The notes under the pieces: model-generated
Database searches by the model: none
What the model saw: the letters and a program-made list of their open reading frames with translations, nothing else
Told to the model about the DNA's origin: nothing
Part shown: positions 45,847 through 54,830 of the stretch, piece after piece
How the letters are laid out: each line of letters opens with the position of its first letter
Position numbering within the stretch: position 1 is the first letter of the stretch
Translations under genes and position numbers: made by a program
Assembly: GCA_023417775.1 (NCBI GenBank)
Contig: JAEZEJ010000145.1
Location: 23,152-87,151 of the forward strand
DNA: 64,000 nucleotides
Reading direction: 5' to 3'
From: Actinomycetes bacterium
GTDB taxonomy: Bacteria; Actinomycetota; Actinomycetes; Propionibacteriales; Nocardioidaceae

Positions 45847-46078
45847 GACGGTGGCCGCGCAGGCGAAGGTGCGGTACTCCGAGGGAAGGGCGGCGGTAGC
45901 CGGCTCTGAGCCGTTGATGGGGACGCTCCGATCGTGTCATAGCCGGGTCGATCCGTCGCGTGGACACAGACGCCGGCCCCCCGGTCATCACAGACGATAG
46001 CCAAGGTGGCGTTCATTCGGCGCTGGACCTGCCGGACGAGCCGAGACACCGTGATCGAATGCGCGGCCGGACCTCCGC

Positions 46079-46282
46079 TCAGGGGACCTCGATGCTGAGC
46101 GGTCTCGGTGGGAGCGTGGCCCATTCCTGGAGGTCCACCCGCCGTGTCCCGCAGACGGTGCACCGCACGTAGATAACGGATCCCGCTGAGGTGGCGTGCC
46201 GGGACTCCACGCTCCAGCCGTACTCGTGGACGTCGCCGGGGAGCGGGCTTCGCTCCTTGGAACTGTGCGCTGCTGCGGTCAT
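46079..46282 (-). CDS. Small zinc-ribbon-like protein
   Basis: 67 residues with VRCTVCGTRRVDL, a single CxxC near residue 41, in a beta-rich context (GWSVESRHATSAGSVIYV). One CxxC could make half of a metal site in a dimer. ATG 46282 lies 25 bases from the divergent CGNR gene. The 232 bases between this gene and the kinase at 45846 hold no gene I can support. Confidence 0.55.
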   Translation of the reverse strand: MTAAAHSSKERSPLPGDVHEYGWSVESRHATSAGSVIYVRCTVCGTRRVDLQEWATLPPRPLSIEVP

Positions 46283-46307
46283 GACTCAACGATGATGTAA
46301 TGCCCTT

Positions 46308-46859
46308 ATGCATCTCAACCCTTACGGCGAGTACGCGGTCCTCCTCGCCGCTTCACTGGCCAATGACTGGCCGAGTGACCGGGGCGGAATCGTCGCGCGG
46401 ACCCGCGACTTCGGCATGACTGCGGAGTTCCCGGAGGATGCCGGCGACCACCGGCGACTGCGCCATGTCATCGACGGGTGGCTGACCGTGGTCGACGAGC
46501 CCGACCCTCACCAGCGGGCGCGCATCGTGAACGATCAGATGGCGACCGCCTCGGCCTACCCGCGCCTGACCGATCACCATGACGAGGGTTGGCATCTGCA
46601 CTACCGCTCCGATGATGCGAGGTCACTGCCGCACGTGCTGTCCGCCGTCATCAGCGTCGGCACTGCCTTGCATCTGAGCACCCGCGGCATGCACCGCCTC
46701 CGCCGGTGCGCGGCCGGGGAGACTCCCGGAGACCCCTGCACCGCGGTGGTCGTGGACGTCACCCGCAATGGCCGGCAACGATACTGCTCCGTGCGCTGCG
46801 CCAACCGCGCCGCCGTCCGGCGGCACAGGACCCGAGGATTGACGACCGGCGAGTCCTGA
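46308..46859 (+). CDS. CGNR zinc-finger transcriptional regulator-like protein
   Basis: 183 residues. N-terminal ABATE-like stress-response domain (LNPYGEYAVLLAASLANDWP) and C-terminal CGNR zinc finger, with Cys in RRCAAGETPGDPC and RQRYCSVRCANRAAVRRHR (the canonical CGNR reads CANR here). These proteins are thought to act as regulators in actinobacteria. It converges on the TetR gene with seven bases between. Confidence 0.85.
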   Translation: MHLNPYGEYAVLLAASLANDWPSDRGGIVARTRDFGMTAEFPEDAGDHRRLRHVIDGWLTVVDEPDPHQRARIVNDQMATASAYPRLTDHHDEGWHLHYRSDDARSLPHVLSAVISVGTALHLSTRGMHRLRRCAAGETPGDPCTAVVVDVTRNGRQRYCSVRCANRAAVRRHRTRGLTTGES

Positions 46860-46866
46860 CGGCCCT

Positions 46867-47562
46867 TCATGGTCGATCTGCGGAACGATCGAGGCGCTGG
46901 GCCCATTCGATGAAGAGGCGCGTCTCCGCTGCACCCAGGATCTCCGGATGCGAGGCCGCGCGCTCGATGAGGTCGCGTACCCGCTGGGGGTCCCCTCCGT
47001 TGGCAGCGGCTCCCGTGATGGCGGCGATGACAGCTTCGCGGATCGACACTGATAAGGCGCGATCCTCATGGTCGAGCACGATCTGTCGCAGCGTGACCCC
47101 GACATTCGCGACCAGCACGTGGGCAGCCGCCTGCTCGGGTGCGACGACGAGGCGCCCCTGCTCATCGGCCTGCCGGGTGATCGAGCGCAGGATCTCGCTG
47201 GGTCGCGACTGTGCGGCCGGCGAGTAGCCGGGCCGGACAGTGCCGTACATGAGGGTGTAGAAGCCTGGATTCTCCAAGCCGAATGCGACATGGGCGTCCC
47301 AGCCGGCACGGATGTCCTGGATCGGATCTCCCGAAGACTCCGTCGATGCCTTCGCTTCGAGATACATGTCGAAGCCGCGCTCGATGACGGCCTCGATCAG
47401 ACCCCGCTTGCTGCCGAAGAAGTGGTACAGCGTCGGCATCTTCACGCCGACGGAGGCACAGATCGCGCGCAGCGAGACATCCTCCCCCGGCGACGCGGCG
47501 ATCATCTCCGCCGCAGCGTTCAAAAGCCGGGTACGTGTATCGAGGCGCGCTCCATCTGTCAC
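46867..47562 (-). CDS. TetR family repressor
   Basis: 231 residues. N-terminal helix-turn-helix: RLLNAAAEMIAASPGEDVSLRAICASVGVKMPTLYHFFGSKRGL in standard TetR order, then a ligand-binding domain. Divergent from the SDR gene with a 69-base gap containing an imperfect palindrome; it very likely represses the SDR-SnoaL unit and itself, as in many TetR-SDR pairs. Confidence 0.88.
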   Translation of the reverse strand: MTDGARLDTRTRLLNAAAEMIAASPGEDVSLRAICASVGVKMPTLYHFFGSKRGLIEAVIERGFDMYLEAKASTESSGDPIQDIRAGWDAHVAFGLENPGFYTLMYGTVRPGYSPAAQSRPSEILRSITRQADEQGRLVVAPEQAAAHVLVANVGVTLRQIVLDHEDRALSVSIREAVIAAITGAAANGGDPQRVRDLIERAASHPEILGAAETRLFIEWAQRLDRSADRP

Positions 47563-47580
47563 ACTGCTACATTAGCGTGT
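47561..47580. promoter_or_regulatory. Candidate TetR operator between tetR and SDR genes
   Basis: ACACTGCTACATTAGCGTGT is an imperfect palindrome (GCTA/TAGC perfect around CAT; ACAC/GTGT outside). It touches the GTG/ATG start region of the repressor gene and lies about 52 bases before the SDR start. An AT-rich segment (ATCGATATATAT) next to it may hold the SDR promoter. Confidence 0.5.
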
Positions 47581-47631
47581 GTACCATCGATATATATCTA
47601 CATCTCACCGGTAAGTTCCCAAGGAGCAAAT

Positions 47632-48387
47632 ATGTCTGACCACGACCTGACTGGAAAGAACGTTCTCATCGCCGGCGGCGGCAAGAATCTCGGCGGTCTC
47701 ATCGCTCGCCAAGCCGCCGACGCGGGAGCGAATATCGCAATCCACTACAACTCCGAGGCGAGCCGCCCGGAAGCGGAAGAGACGCTCGCAGCAGTGGAGG
47801 CCACCGGCGCCCGCGGGGTGCTCCTGTCCGGCGACCTGACCGATCCGGCGAATGTCGAGCGGCTCTTCAACGATGCCGAAGCAGCACTGGGGGCCATCGA
47901 TATCGCTGTGAACACCGCCGGCAAGGTGCTGCGCAAGCCGATCGTGGAGACCACGGAGGAGGAGTACGACGCGATGTTCGATATCAACTCCAAGGCGGCC
48001 TACTTCTTCATCAAGGAGGCCGGAAAGCACCTCACGGACGGCGGGAAGATCATCACGATCGTCACATCGCTGCTGGCCGCTTTCACCGACGGATACTCCA
48101 CCTACGCCGGCGGCAAGTCACCGGTGGAGCACTTCACCCGGGCCGCGGCGAAGGAGTTCGCCGACCGGGGCATCTCTGTCACCGCGATCGCTCCTGGCCC
48201 GATGGACACGCCCTTCTTCTACGGCCAGGAAACCCCCGAGAGGGTCGAGTTCCACCAGTCCCAGGCGATGGGCAACCAGCTCACCCAGATCGCGGACATC
48301 GCCCCGATCGTCCGCTTCCTCGCTACCGAGGGATGGTGGATCACCGGACAGACGATCTTCGCCAACGGCGGCTACACCACCCGCTGA
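47632..48387 (+). CDS. Short-chain dehydrogenase/reductase
   Basis: 251 residues from ATG 47632 (AAGGAG upstream). N-terminal NAD(P) motif VLIAGGGKNLGGLIARQ (an atypical GGGKNLG form of TGxxxGxG), NTAGKVLRK, catalytic region with Ser in TIVTSLLAAFTDGYSTYAGGKSPVEH (Tyr-x-x-x-Lys as YAGGK), and APGPMDTPFFYG. It is likely an oxidoreductase for a small carbonyl compound, perhaps one that induces the adjacent TetR protein. Confidence 0.9.
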   Translation: MSDHDLTGKNVLIAGGGKNLGGLIARQAADAGANIAIHYNSEASRPEAEETLAAVEATGARGVLLSGDLTDPANVERLFNDAEAALGAIDIAVNTAGKVLRKPIVETTEEEYDAMFDINSKAAYFFIKEAGKHLTDGGKIITIVTSLLAAFTDGYSTYAGGKSPVEHFTRAAAKEFADRGISVTAIAPGPMDTPFFYGQETPERVEFHQSQAMGNQLTQIADIAPIVRFLATEGWWITGQTIFANGGYTTR

Positions 48388-48417
48388 GACACCACGACGA
48401 TCCAAGGAGCATGCACC

Positions 48418-48750
48418 ATGGCAGACAACACCCTCCCAGAGCCCGTCGCCTCATTCATCGACGCTGTCAACCGACACGACGAGGCCGCCTTCCTCGACTC
48501 GTTCACCTCCGACGGAGTCGTGGACGACTGGGGGCGCACCTTCACCGGGCGTGAGCAGATCAAGGCTTGGAGCGACAAGGAGTTCATCGGCTCCCATGGG
48601 ACGCTGACCGTCGAAGAGGTCACCACCGACAGCCCCGATACAGTCACCGTCACCGGAGACTGGCGCTCCCAGCACGCCAACGGACGCTCGATGTTCACCT
48701 TCACCATCGACGGGGACAAGCTCACCTCGATGACCATCCGCGAGGGTTAG
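48418..48750 (+). CDS. SnoaL/NTF2-like protein
   Basis: 110 residues of NTF2-like cone fold: VASFIDAVNRHDEAAFLDSF (opening helices), WGRTFTGREQIKAWSDKEF and a beta-sheet end. AAGGAG precedes ATG 48418, 30 bases after the SDR. Such proteins often act with SDRs on the same small substrate (isomerase, dehydratase or binding role). Confidence 0.85.
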   Translation: MADNTLPEPVASFIDAVNRHDEAAFLDSFTSDGVVDDWGRTFTGREQIKAWSDKEFIGSHGTLTVEEVTTDSPDTVTVTGDWRSQHANGRSMFTFTIDGDKLTSMTIREG

Positions 48751-48776
48751 AACCGAACCCTTCATCAATGACGAGC

Positions 48777-48804
48777 CCCCCGGCATGCTTTCGCAGGCCG
48801 GGGG
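48777..48804 (+). terminator. Strong hairpin after the SDR-SnoaL unit
   Basis: CCCCCGGC pairs with GCCGGGGG, and TGC/GCA pair inside around a TTTC loop; TCTCATTC follows. It lies 26 bases after the SnoaL stop and before the convergent GadC gene. The stem and loop fit an intrinsic terminator with a weak T-run. Confidence 0.65.
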
Positions 48805-48898
48805 TCTCATTCGCATTCGCATACGGTGGCGGGCACGATCATGGGTGCTCATGAGGGTTGAGCGGCTCGAGACCACCGGGGCTGGGGAAGCGGGCGAG

Positions 48899-50476
48899 CT
48901 ACCCCTGCGGGTTCACGAGCACATTGTCCGCCTGCTCTCGCTCGAGCGGATCGCGCTGATCCCACTCGGGTTTGCGGAATTGGTAGAACAGCAGCGGCGG
49001 TGCCGCGAGCACGACGACCACGGCGCCCACCACGACCGGATACAGCGCCGGCGGCATGGCCGTAAATCCCGCGGGCGGGATGAAGCTCAGCACGAATGCG
49101 GCGGCACAGGACAGGAAGCCGACTCCGGCCACGAGCGGCATCCAGCGCACCCGATAGGTGCGCTTCACCTGCGGCCGTGTCTTACGCAGACGCAGCGCCG
49201 CCGCGAACATCATCATGTACATGATGAGGTAAAGCGCCGCAGCCATGTCGACCAGCGCGATGAACGCCGTATTCACATTCGGGATCAGGACGAATAGCAG
49301 CGCCAGCAGCGTGACGATGATGCCCTGAACCCCGAGGATTCCCGACTGCACGCCGGCCTTATTGCGTTTCTGCAAGAGCGGCGGCAGCAGGCCCGTGCGC
49401 GCCGCCGCGAGGAGGCCTCGCGAGGGCCCGGCGATCCAGGTGACCACTGAGGCGAACGCTCCTAGGGCGATCAGTGCGGAAATGATGGCGGTGGCCCAGG
49501 GCATATGCCAGGTGTCGAAGAAGGTCTGGAACGCCAGGTTGATGCCGTTCGTGAGGCCGAGTTGTGAGCTCGGCACCGCCACGGCAATCGCGAGGGTCGG
49601 CAGGACGAACACCCCGAGGATGAGGATCGACGCGATCAGCATCGACTTCGGGAAACCCCGACCCGGATCCTTCAGATCGTTCGCATGCACGGCGTTGACC
49701 TCCATGCCCGCGTAGGCGAGCACGTTGGACACGATCAACACGATGGCCGACAGGCCGGTGTGGGGTGGGATGAGGGCCTCCGGCGCGAGGCTCGTCTGGG
49801 ACGGCTGTCCCGTCGTGAGCCACAGGACGCCGAGCACGATGAGCAGTGCGCCCGGCAGAATCGTGCCGAACAGGCCACTCCAGCTACCTACGTTCGCGAA
49901 GAGGTTTCCCCCGCGAAGCGCGATCAGCGTCGATCCCCAGTAGAGCACGAGGATCACGATCGCCGTGTAGAGCCCGGAGTTCGCGAGCCCCACATCCGCG
50001 AAGACGAAGGCGAGGCTGGCGGCGATGAACGCGATCTGTGTCGGGTACCACACCACGTTCTGAATCCATTGGAGCCAGATCGCCCCGAATCCCCAGCGAC
50101 TGCCAAAGGCCTCGCGGACCCAGGTGAACACACCGCCCTTCCAACCGGTCGCGAGTTCGGCCGCGACGAGCGCGGTCGGCACCAGGAAGAGGATGGCGGG
50201 GATGACGAATAGCAACACGGAGGATAGGCCGTATCCGGCCATCGCGGGCAGGCTGCGCAGGCTCGCGACCACCACGACCGTGAGGATCGCCAGTTGGGTT
50301 ACCCCGAGGAACTTCTTCGCCCCGGTGGCAGGACCGCCGATCGCGGGCCCGGGGTGCTCTTGTGTGAATGGGTGCGGTTTGACGTGTTCGGGAGACGGCG
50401 CGATCGTACCGTCCGCGCGGCGGGGTAGCTCCGACTCCGAATTCCCGGCCTGGCCGGGTGTGCGTGTCGCGCTCAT
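48899..50476 (-). CDS. gadC: Glutamate:GABA antiporter-like APC permease
   Basis: 525 residues from ATG 50476, four bases after the GadB stop. Polar N-terminus with PHPFTQEHPGPAIG, then about 12 membrane helices (LTQLAILTVVVVASLRSLP, YAGMEVNAVHANDL, as in GadC and related APC carriers). Paired with GadB it would exchange external glutamate for GABA, consuming protons in acid. The longer upstream frame overlaps gadB and is not used. Confidence 0.85.
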   Translation of the reverse strand: MSATRTPGQAGNSESELPRRADGTIAPSPEHVKPHPFTQEHPGPAIGGPATGAKKFLGVTQLAILTVVVVASLRSLPAMAGYGLSSVLLFVIPAILFLVPTALVAAELATGWKGGVFTWVREAFGSRWGFGAIWLQWIQNVVWYPTQIAFIAASLAFVFADVGLANSGLYTAIVILVLYWGSTLIALRGGNLFANVGSWSGLFGTILPGALLIVLGVLWLTTGQPSQTSLAPEALIPPHTGLSAIVLIVSNVLAYAGMEVNAVHANDLKDPGRGFPKSMLIASILILGVFVLPTLAIAVAVPSSQLGLTNGINLAFQTFFDTWHMPWATAIISALIALGAFASVVTWIAGPSRGLLAAARTGLLPPLLQKRNKAGVQSGILGVQGIIVTLLALLFVLIPNVNTAFIALVDMAAALYLIMYMMMFAAALRLRKTRPQVKRTYRVRWMPLVAGVGFLSCAAAFVLSFIPPAGFTAMPPALYPVVVGAVVVVLAAPPLLFYQFRKPEWDQRDPLEREQADNVLVNPQG

Positions 50477-50480
50477 GCTC

Positions 50481-51887
50481 TCAGTGGTGGAAGCCGACGC
50501 GGCTCGGGTCTTCGCCGAGCGATCCGCCATAGGTGTTCAGATGTTCGATGGAGCTCTTGATGTCGTTCACGAGGAACGACGCGAGGTCGTGACTGAGGCC
50601 GTTGCGCACGACGACGCGCTGCACCGTGATGTTCTCCAGGTGGTCCGGCATCGGGTAGGCAGGGATCAGCCAGCCCTTCATGCGCAGCCGATCGGACAGG
50701 TCGTAGAGGTTCCAGGTGCGGTGAGGATCGTCCTTGAGCCGCCAGGCGAACACAGGAATGTCCTCGGCCGCGTTCCACAGCTCGAAGTCGGGCATCTGCC
50801 CCACCTCGTGGGCGATGTACCGGGCGACGTCGATCGTCGCCTGCTGCACTCGCTGGTAACCCTCGAAGCCGAGCCGAAGGAACAGGTAGTACTGGAGCAA
50901 CACCTGCGCCCCGGGGCGCGAGAAGTTGAGGGCGAAGGTGGGCATCGTGCCGCCGAGGTAGCTCACCTCGAAGATGAGGTCATCAGGCAGATCGCTCTTG
51001 TCGCGCCAGACGACCCAGCCGAGACCCGGATAGACGAGTCCGTACTTGTGGCCGGAGACGTTGATCGAAGCGACGCGGGGATTGCGGAAGTCCCATTCGA
51101 GTTCGGGCTGCAGGAACGGTGCGATCATCGCACCGGAAGCGCCGTCGACGTGGATGCGCAGATCGAGGCCCTGTTCGCGCTCGATCTCATCGAGCTTCGC
51201 GGCGATCTGCTGCACGGGCTCGAACATGCCGGTGTAGGTGACGCCGAGGATCGCGACGACGCCGATCGTGTTCTCGTCGACGTACTTCTCGAGCTCGAAG
51301 CCGTCGAACACCTTGTGTTCCTCGGTGATCGGCACGTAGCGGGGCTCGACATCGAAGTAATTGCAGAGCTTCTCCCAGCACACCTGCACGGCAGAGGACA
51401 GCACCAGGTTCGGGCGCTCGGTGGACTTCCCCGCGGCCCTGCGCTGATGCTGCCAGCGCCGCTTGAGTGCGAGCCCGCCGAGCATGCAGGCTTCCGACGA
51501 GCCGATCGTCGAGGTGCCGATGGAGTTCTCGGGGTCGGGAGCGTTCCACAGGTCGGCGAGGATGTGCCAGCAGCGCGACTCGAGCTCCGCGGTTGCCGGA
51601 TACTCGTCTTTGTCGATCATGTTCTTGTCGGCGGCCTCCGCATACAACTTGTTCGCGTGGTCGTCCATCCAGGTGCCGACGAAGGTGGCGAGGTTCAAGC
51701 GAGCGTTGCCGTCGAGCATCGCCTCATCGTGCACGATCTGATAGGCCGTCTCCGGGAGCGCTTCGCCCTGCGGCATCCGGTATCGCGGAAGATGTGTGGC
51801 CTCACCGGGCCGGGCGAACACCGGGTTCAACTCAACGTCTTCGAAGATGCTGTCCCTGTCAGGGCTGAGATGAGGGCCAGAAACCAT
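50481..51887 (-). CDS. gadB: Glutamate decarboxylase
   Basis: 468 residues, the normal GadB length. PLP-dependent group II decarboxylase motifs: HVDGASGAMIAPF, and the PLP Lys in SINVSGHKYGLVYPG. N-terminus FARPGEATHLPRYRMPQGE is typical of bacterial GadA/B. It forms a two-gene unit with the antiporter. The C-terminus ends DPSRVGFHH, keeping the last His residues linked to pH control in GadB. Upstream an ATCAC...GTGAT repeat (51999-52015) may be a regulatory site. Confidence 0.92.
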   Translation of the reverse strand: MVSGPHLSPDRDSIFEDVELNPVFARPGEATHLPRYRMPQGEALPETAYQIVHDEAMLDGNARLNLATFVGTWMDDHANKLYAEAADKNMIDKDEYPATAELESRCWHILADLWNAPDPENSIGTSTIGSSEACMLGGLALKRRWQHQRRAAGKSTERPNLVLSSAVQVCWEKLCNYFDVEPRYVPITEEHKVFDGFELEKYVDENTIGVVAILGVTYTGMFEPVQQIAAKLDEIEREQGLDLRIHVDGASGAMIAPFLQPELEWDFRNPRVASINVSGHKYGLVYPGLGWVVWRDKSDLPDDLIFEVSYLGGTMPTFALNFSRPGAQVLLQYYLFLRLGFEGYQRVQQATIDVARYIAHEVGQMPDFELWNAAEDIPVFAWRLKDDPHRTWNLYDLSDRLRMKGWLIPAYPMPDHLENITVQRVVVRNGLSHDLASFLVNDIKSSIEHLNTYGGSLGEDPSRVGFHH

Positions 51888-52108
51888 CGTTCATCATCCT
51901 TAGTTCTCGCGTCGTGTTAGAAGATGCAGGGGCAGCTTCAGAACGCAGAACATGCGGCGTTGAACCGCTCCTGCTGACGGCCCGGAAATGCTCCGTCGAT
52001 CACGATTATAGTGATTCTTCGCAGTTGCGGAGCGCGGCTCGGGTGTGACCTTCGCGGGTTTACGGACACCGGTGTTGGAGCGAGAATCGCTTCGCCGGAG
52101 GTGTCTGG

Positions 52109-52381
52109 ATGCCTACAGCAAAGCTGGAGGAGCTCCGTCGCGGGGGCGGTGGAGCTGGCGCGCTCTGGTGACAACCCGGTGGCGCAGATTGCGACGGGCC
52201 TGGGGATCAGCGAGTCGGGTCTACCTCGGTGGATGAACCAGGCCGAGGTCGAGAACGGTGAGCGTCCCGACTTGGGCAAAGACGAGCACGCTGAGTTGGT
52301 GCGCCTGCGTCGCGAGAATCGGGTCCGGGCGATGGAGATCGAGATCTTCAAGCGCGCCTCGTCCTCCTTCACCAAGGATCA
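52109..52381 (+). pseudogene. IS3 family transposase OrfA fragment
   Basis: The frame beginning near 52141 reads VELARSGDNPVAQIATGLGI, then SESGLPRWMNQAEVENGERP and LVRLRRENRVRAMEIEIFKR, the helix-turn-helix and leucine-zipper order of IS3 OrfA. The first codons (from ATG 52109, MPTAKLEELRRG) are in another frame, so a frameshift lies near 52140. No OrfB follows; the sequence passes into a recombinase fragment. No terminal inverted repeats recognised. Confidence 0.75.
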
Positions 52382-52414
52382 ACACACCACAGCCGTCCGG
52401 GAAACCGGTGACAG

Positions 52415-52537
52415 GTCATCATCTACCCCTACCTCATCTGCTCAGGACGGCACCGCAAAGCCACCGACTTCACCCGCAAGGCCATGCACGTCGACATCGT
52501 CGAACAGCTCATCATCAACCACTATGCGCGCGTTCGG
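52415..52537 (+). pseudogene. Serine recombinase zinc-ribbon fragment
   Basis: In frame 52415 the DNA reads VIIYPYLICSGRHRKATDF and TRKAMHVDIVEQLIINHYAR. The intact recombinase at 10.8-10.9 kb has NVYPYFVCSGRHSKRTDCTR followed by EDVEHLIEDYYQRV, a clear match over about 40 residues. One zinc ligand is changed (DCTR to DFTR). It is joined directly to the IS3 fragment and ends before the convergent ClbS-like gene. Confidence 0.75.
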
Positions 52538-52573
52538 TGCTTGGGCGTTACGAACGGGCCGAAATGGCGGCGC

Positions 52574-53077
52574 TCAGAGGGTACGGAGCCATGCGCGGAT
52601 TCGACCACGCGCATTGGCGTAGGGGGACGAAGTGTTGAACGAGATCATGCGGCCCATCGTCCATTTCCCGTACCAGGGCTGGCCGTACAGTTCGGCATCA
52701 GAGTAGCCGTGGATCAGTTCGGTGATGGCGTCCTTCGCCTCGCGAAGTTGTCTACGCAGCTCATCCCAGGACTCCGTCTCGTGTTCGGCGTAGTAACGCT
52801 GGGCGAGGAGACCGAGCTCGTTCCATCTGATGCCTGGCGCGGGTAGTTCGTCGGGAAGCCCTTCGGCGCGACGCCGATGCCAAGTGAGGACCTGCTGGTT
52901 CCACCCGATGAGGTAGGCGAGCAGGTCTGATGGGCTCATCGACGTGTTCTTGACGTGCCCGTCGAGCACAGATTCCCGAACGGCGGCAAGAGGCACTCGG
53001 TCGAGATCACGTTCGAGCTGAGCGAAGGTCTTGTCGATTGCCGCGAGAAGCTCGGCCTTCGTTGTAGGAACAGGCAT
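52574..53077 (-). CDS. ClbS/DfsB family four-helix protein
   Basis: 167 residues from ATG 53077; the open frame upstream is not needed. Helical DinB-like bundle with PTTKAELLAAIDKTFAQLERDLD, MSPSDLLAYLIGWNQQVLTWH and GYSDAELYGQPWYGKWTMGRMISFNTSSPY, which follow the ClbS/DfsB order (helical start, then the WY/KWT motif). ClbS protects cells from colibactin by opening its cyclopropane ring. Here a resistance or stress role is plausible; the substrate is unknown. It sits inside the decayed island. Confidence 0.8.
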   Translation of the reverse strand: MPVPTTKAELLAAIDKTFAQLERDLDRVPLAAVRESVLDGHVKNTSMSPSDLLAYLIGWNQQVLTWHRRRAEGLPDELPAPGIRWNELGLLAQRYYAEHETESWDELRRQLREAKDAITELIHGYSDAELYGQPWYGKWTMGRMISFNTSSPYANARGRIRAWLRTL

Positions 53078-53240
53078 GCTGCCCTCAGTTCTGCTCGGGT
53101 TGAGCTGTCGTGCCCGCGTTTCGGATCTCACATACCACCCTACGGAACGGAGAGCCGAGCAGTGCCAACCGTGTGGAGGGAGTCAGAGCAGGTCATCACG
53201 TAAGGACACGCGGAACACACCGGCGGGTAGGATCGGAGCC

Positions 53241-53294
53241 ATGTCAGGTGCTTCTGCTGCGGCCGCTGCCGCTGTGACGAAGACGCTCCGCTAG
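53241..53294 (+). CDS. 17-residue Ala-rich leader peptide
   Basis: ATG 53241 opens a short frame with six consecutive Ala codons (residues 6-11), MSGASAAAAAAVTKTLR, ending with TAG inside the hairpin at 53281-53307. AGGA lies about eight bases before ATG. Short leaders followed by alternate hairpins control several antibiotic-resistance genes by ribosome stalling; here the next gene is an MFS drug-type exporter. Expression is inferred, not shown. Confidence 0.5.
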   Translation: MSGASAAAAAAVTKTLR

Positions 53295-53333
53295 CGGCGG
53301 AACGTCTCCTCACTGTATCTAGTTCACGTTCCG
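53281..53333 (+). promoter_or_regulatory. Two mutually exclusive hairpins (attenuator) before the MFS gene
   Basis: Hairpin A: AGACG (53281-53285) with CGTCT (53303-53307), with CCGCTAGCGG inside, overlapping the leader stop. Hairpin B: CGGAACGT (53298-53305) with ACGTTCCG (53326-53333), eight perfect pairs. The two share bases 53298-53307, so only one can form. That is the layout of an attenuator controlled by a ribosome on the leader. The MFS start is 69 bases further on. Confidence 0.55.
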
Positions 53334-53401
53334 TCGCTTGATCGTCGGTCCGGTGCGACATATCTGGTCGCCCGATCTTCATTCGAGCAACGGAGTTTTC
53401 T

Positions 53402-54830
53402 GTGTCTTTCAGCACCTCTTCATCGCGGCCTGCGCACGTATCGGTCGCTCGTTCCTGGGCAGTCCTCGTTTGTCTGTCCATCCTGCAATTCCTCATCGCC
53501 GTCGACGTCACCGTGGTCAACGTGGCGCTGCCCTCCATCGGCAACGATCTGGGCGTTGATGCGCGTGGCCTGACATGGGTCGTCGTTGGTTACACCATCA
53601 CAGGCGGTGGTCTGTTGATGCTTGGCGGACGCCTGGGGGACGTCTTCGGCCGCCGCCGCCTTCTCCTCATCGGCACCGCGATTTTCGGAGCGGCCTCGCC
53701 GTACGCCGGGCCTCGCGGAAACCTATCCGCTACTCGTCGGTGCAAGGTTGTTGCAGGGTGCAGGGGAAGCCCTCGCCCTGCCCGCTGCGATGGCGACCAT
53801 CGTCCTGTTGTTTCCCGAAGGGAAGGCTCGCAGCCGTGCGCTGAGCATCTGGGCGGCAGTGGCGAGCTGCGGTCTCGTACTGGGATTCGTGCTCTCGGGA
53901 ATCATCACCGAGCACCTGGGGTGGCGATGGATCTTCCTCATCGCGGTTCCATTCATCCTGTTCGTACTGGTCGCCGCGGTAGTCCTCCTGCCACGCGACC
54001 GGAAACAAGAGCGCGCCCCGTTGGATTTCCTCGGATCGATTCTGCTGACGAGCGCACCCCTGCTGTTCGCTTTCGGGGTGGTTGAAGCCGGAGAGAACAC
54101 CGGGACTCTGTCATGGCTAGCAATCGCCGCACTGGTAGGAGCGATTGCCGCCGCAGGCCTGTTCGTCACCGTGGAACGTCGAGCCGCGAATCCTCTGGTT
54201 CCTCTGACCTTCTTCCACAATCGAACGCGGGTGCGAGCCAATCTTGCGACTGCATTGCTGAGCGCGGCGCTCTCAACGTCCTTCTTGCTGTTCACGTTCT
54301 ATCTACAGGATGGACTCGGTCTGTCTCCGCTGGAAGCCGGGCTGCTGCTCCTGCCGCTTGCGGTGGCACTCGTCGTCGCCGTTACCGTCGTGCCCCGCCT
54401 CTTGGGGCGCTGGGGAGCGCGTTCTTGCATCCTTGTGGGACTGAGTTCCGCAGGGGTGGGCATGATCGTGATCGCGGCAGCCGCGCAGCTCGAAGCCCCC
54501 GCATGGCTGCTGACCCCAGCAATGCTGTTCATCGCCGCAGGTATGGGATTCGGGCTCGTTGGACTGCAGTACGCGGCGGTCACCGAAGTCACCGAAGAGG
54601 ATGCCGGAGTCGCATCCGGCATCCAGCGAGCCTCGGACCAGCTCGGCGGGTCCGCGGGTGTCACCGTCTACGTCGGATTGGGCTTTACATCGCTCTCCCA
54701 CGGGATATCGCCTTATGTGCTGAGCAGCGGTCTGGCGATCATTGGCCTCTGCCTCGCAGCGGTCATGGCCCAACGAATCGCTATCCGTAAGGAAGGGACA
54801 CCAGATGAGGACATGAGCATGCGGTCGTAA
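53402..54830 (+). pseudogene. DHA2-type MFS exporter, frameshifted
   Basis: GTG 53402 (GGAG at 53392) opens with the DHA2 signature LQFLIAVDVTVVNVALPSIG, then GGRLGDVFGRRRLLLIGTA. Near 53708-53710 the frame breaks: reading GCC GGC CTC instead of GCC GGG CCT would continue as AGLAETYPLLVGARLLQGAGEALALP. The second frame then runs intact to 54830 with the remaining helices, ending KEGTPDEDMSMRS. A single extra G in a GGG run explains it. This is either a recent inactivation or a sequencing error; a corrected protein would be about 475 residues. Confidence 0.85.

Noticed and set aside
50124..51920. 598-codon plus-strand frame
   Set aside because: Opposite gadB/gadC, whose PLP-Lys and membrane motifs are clear.
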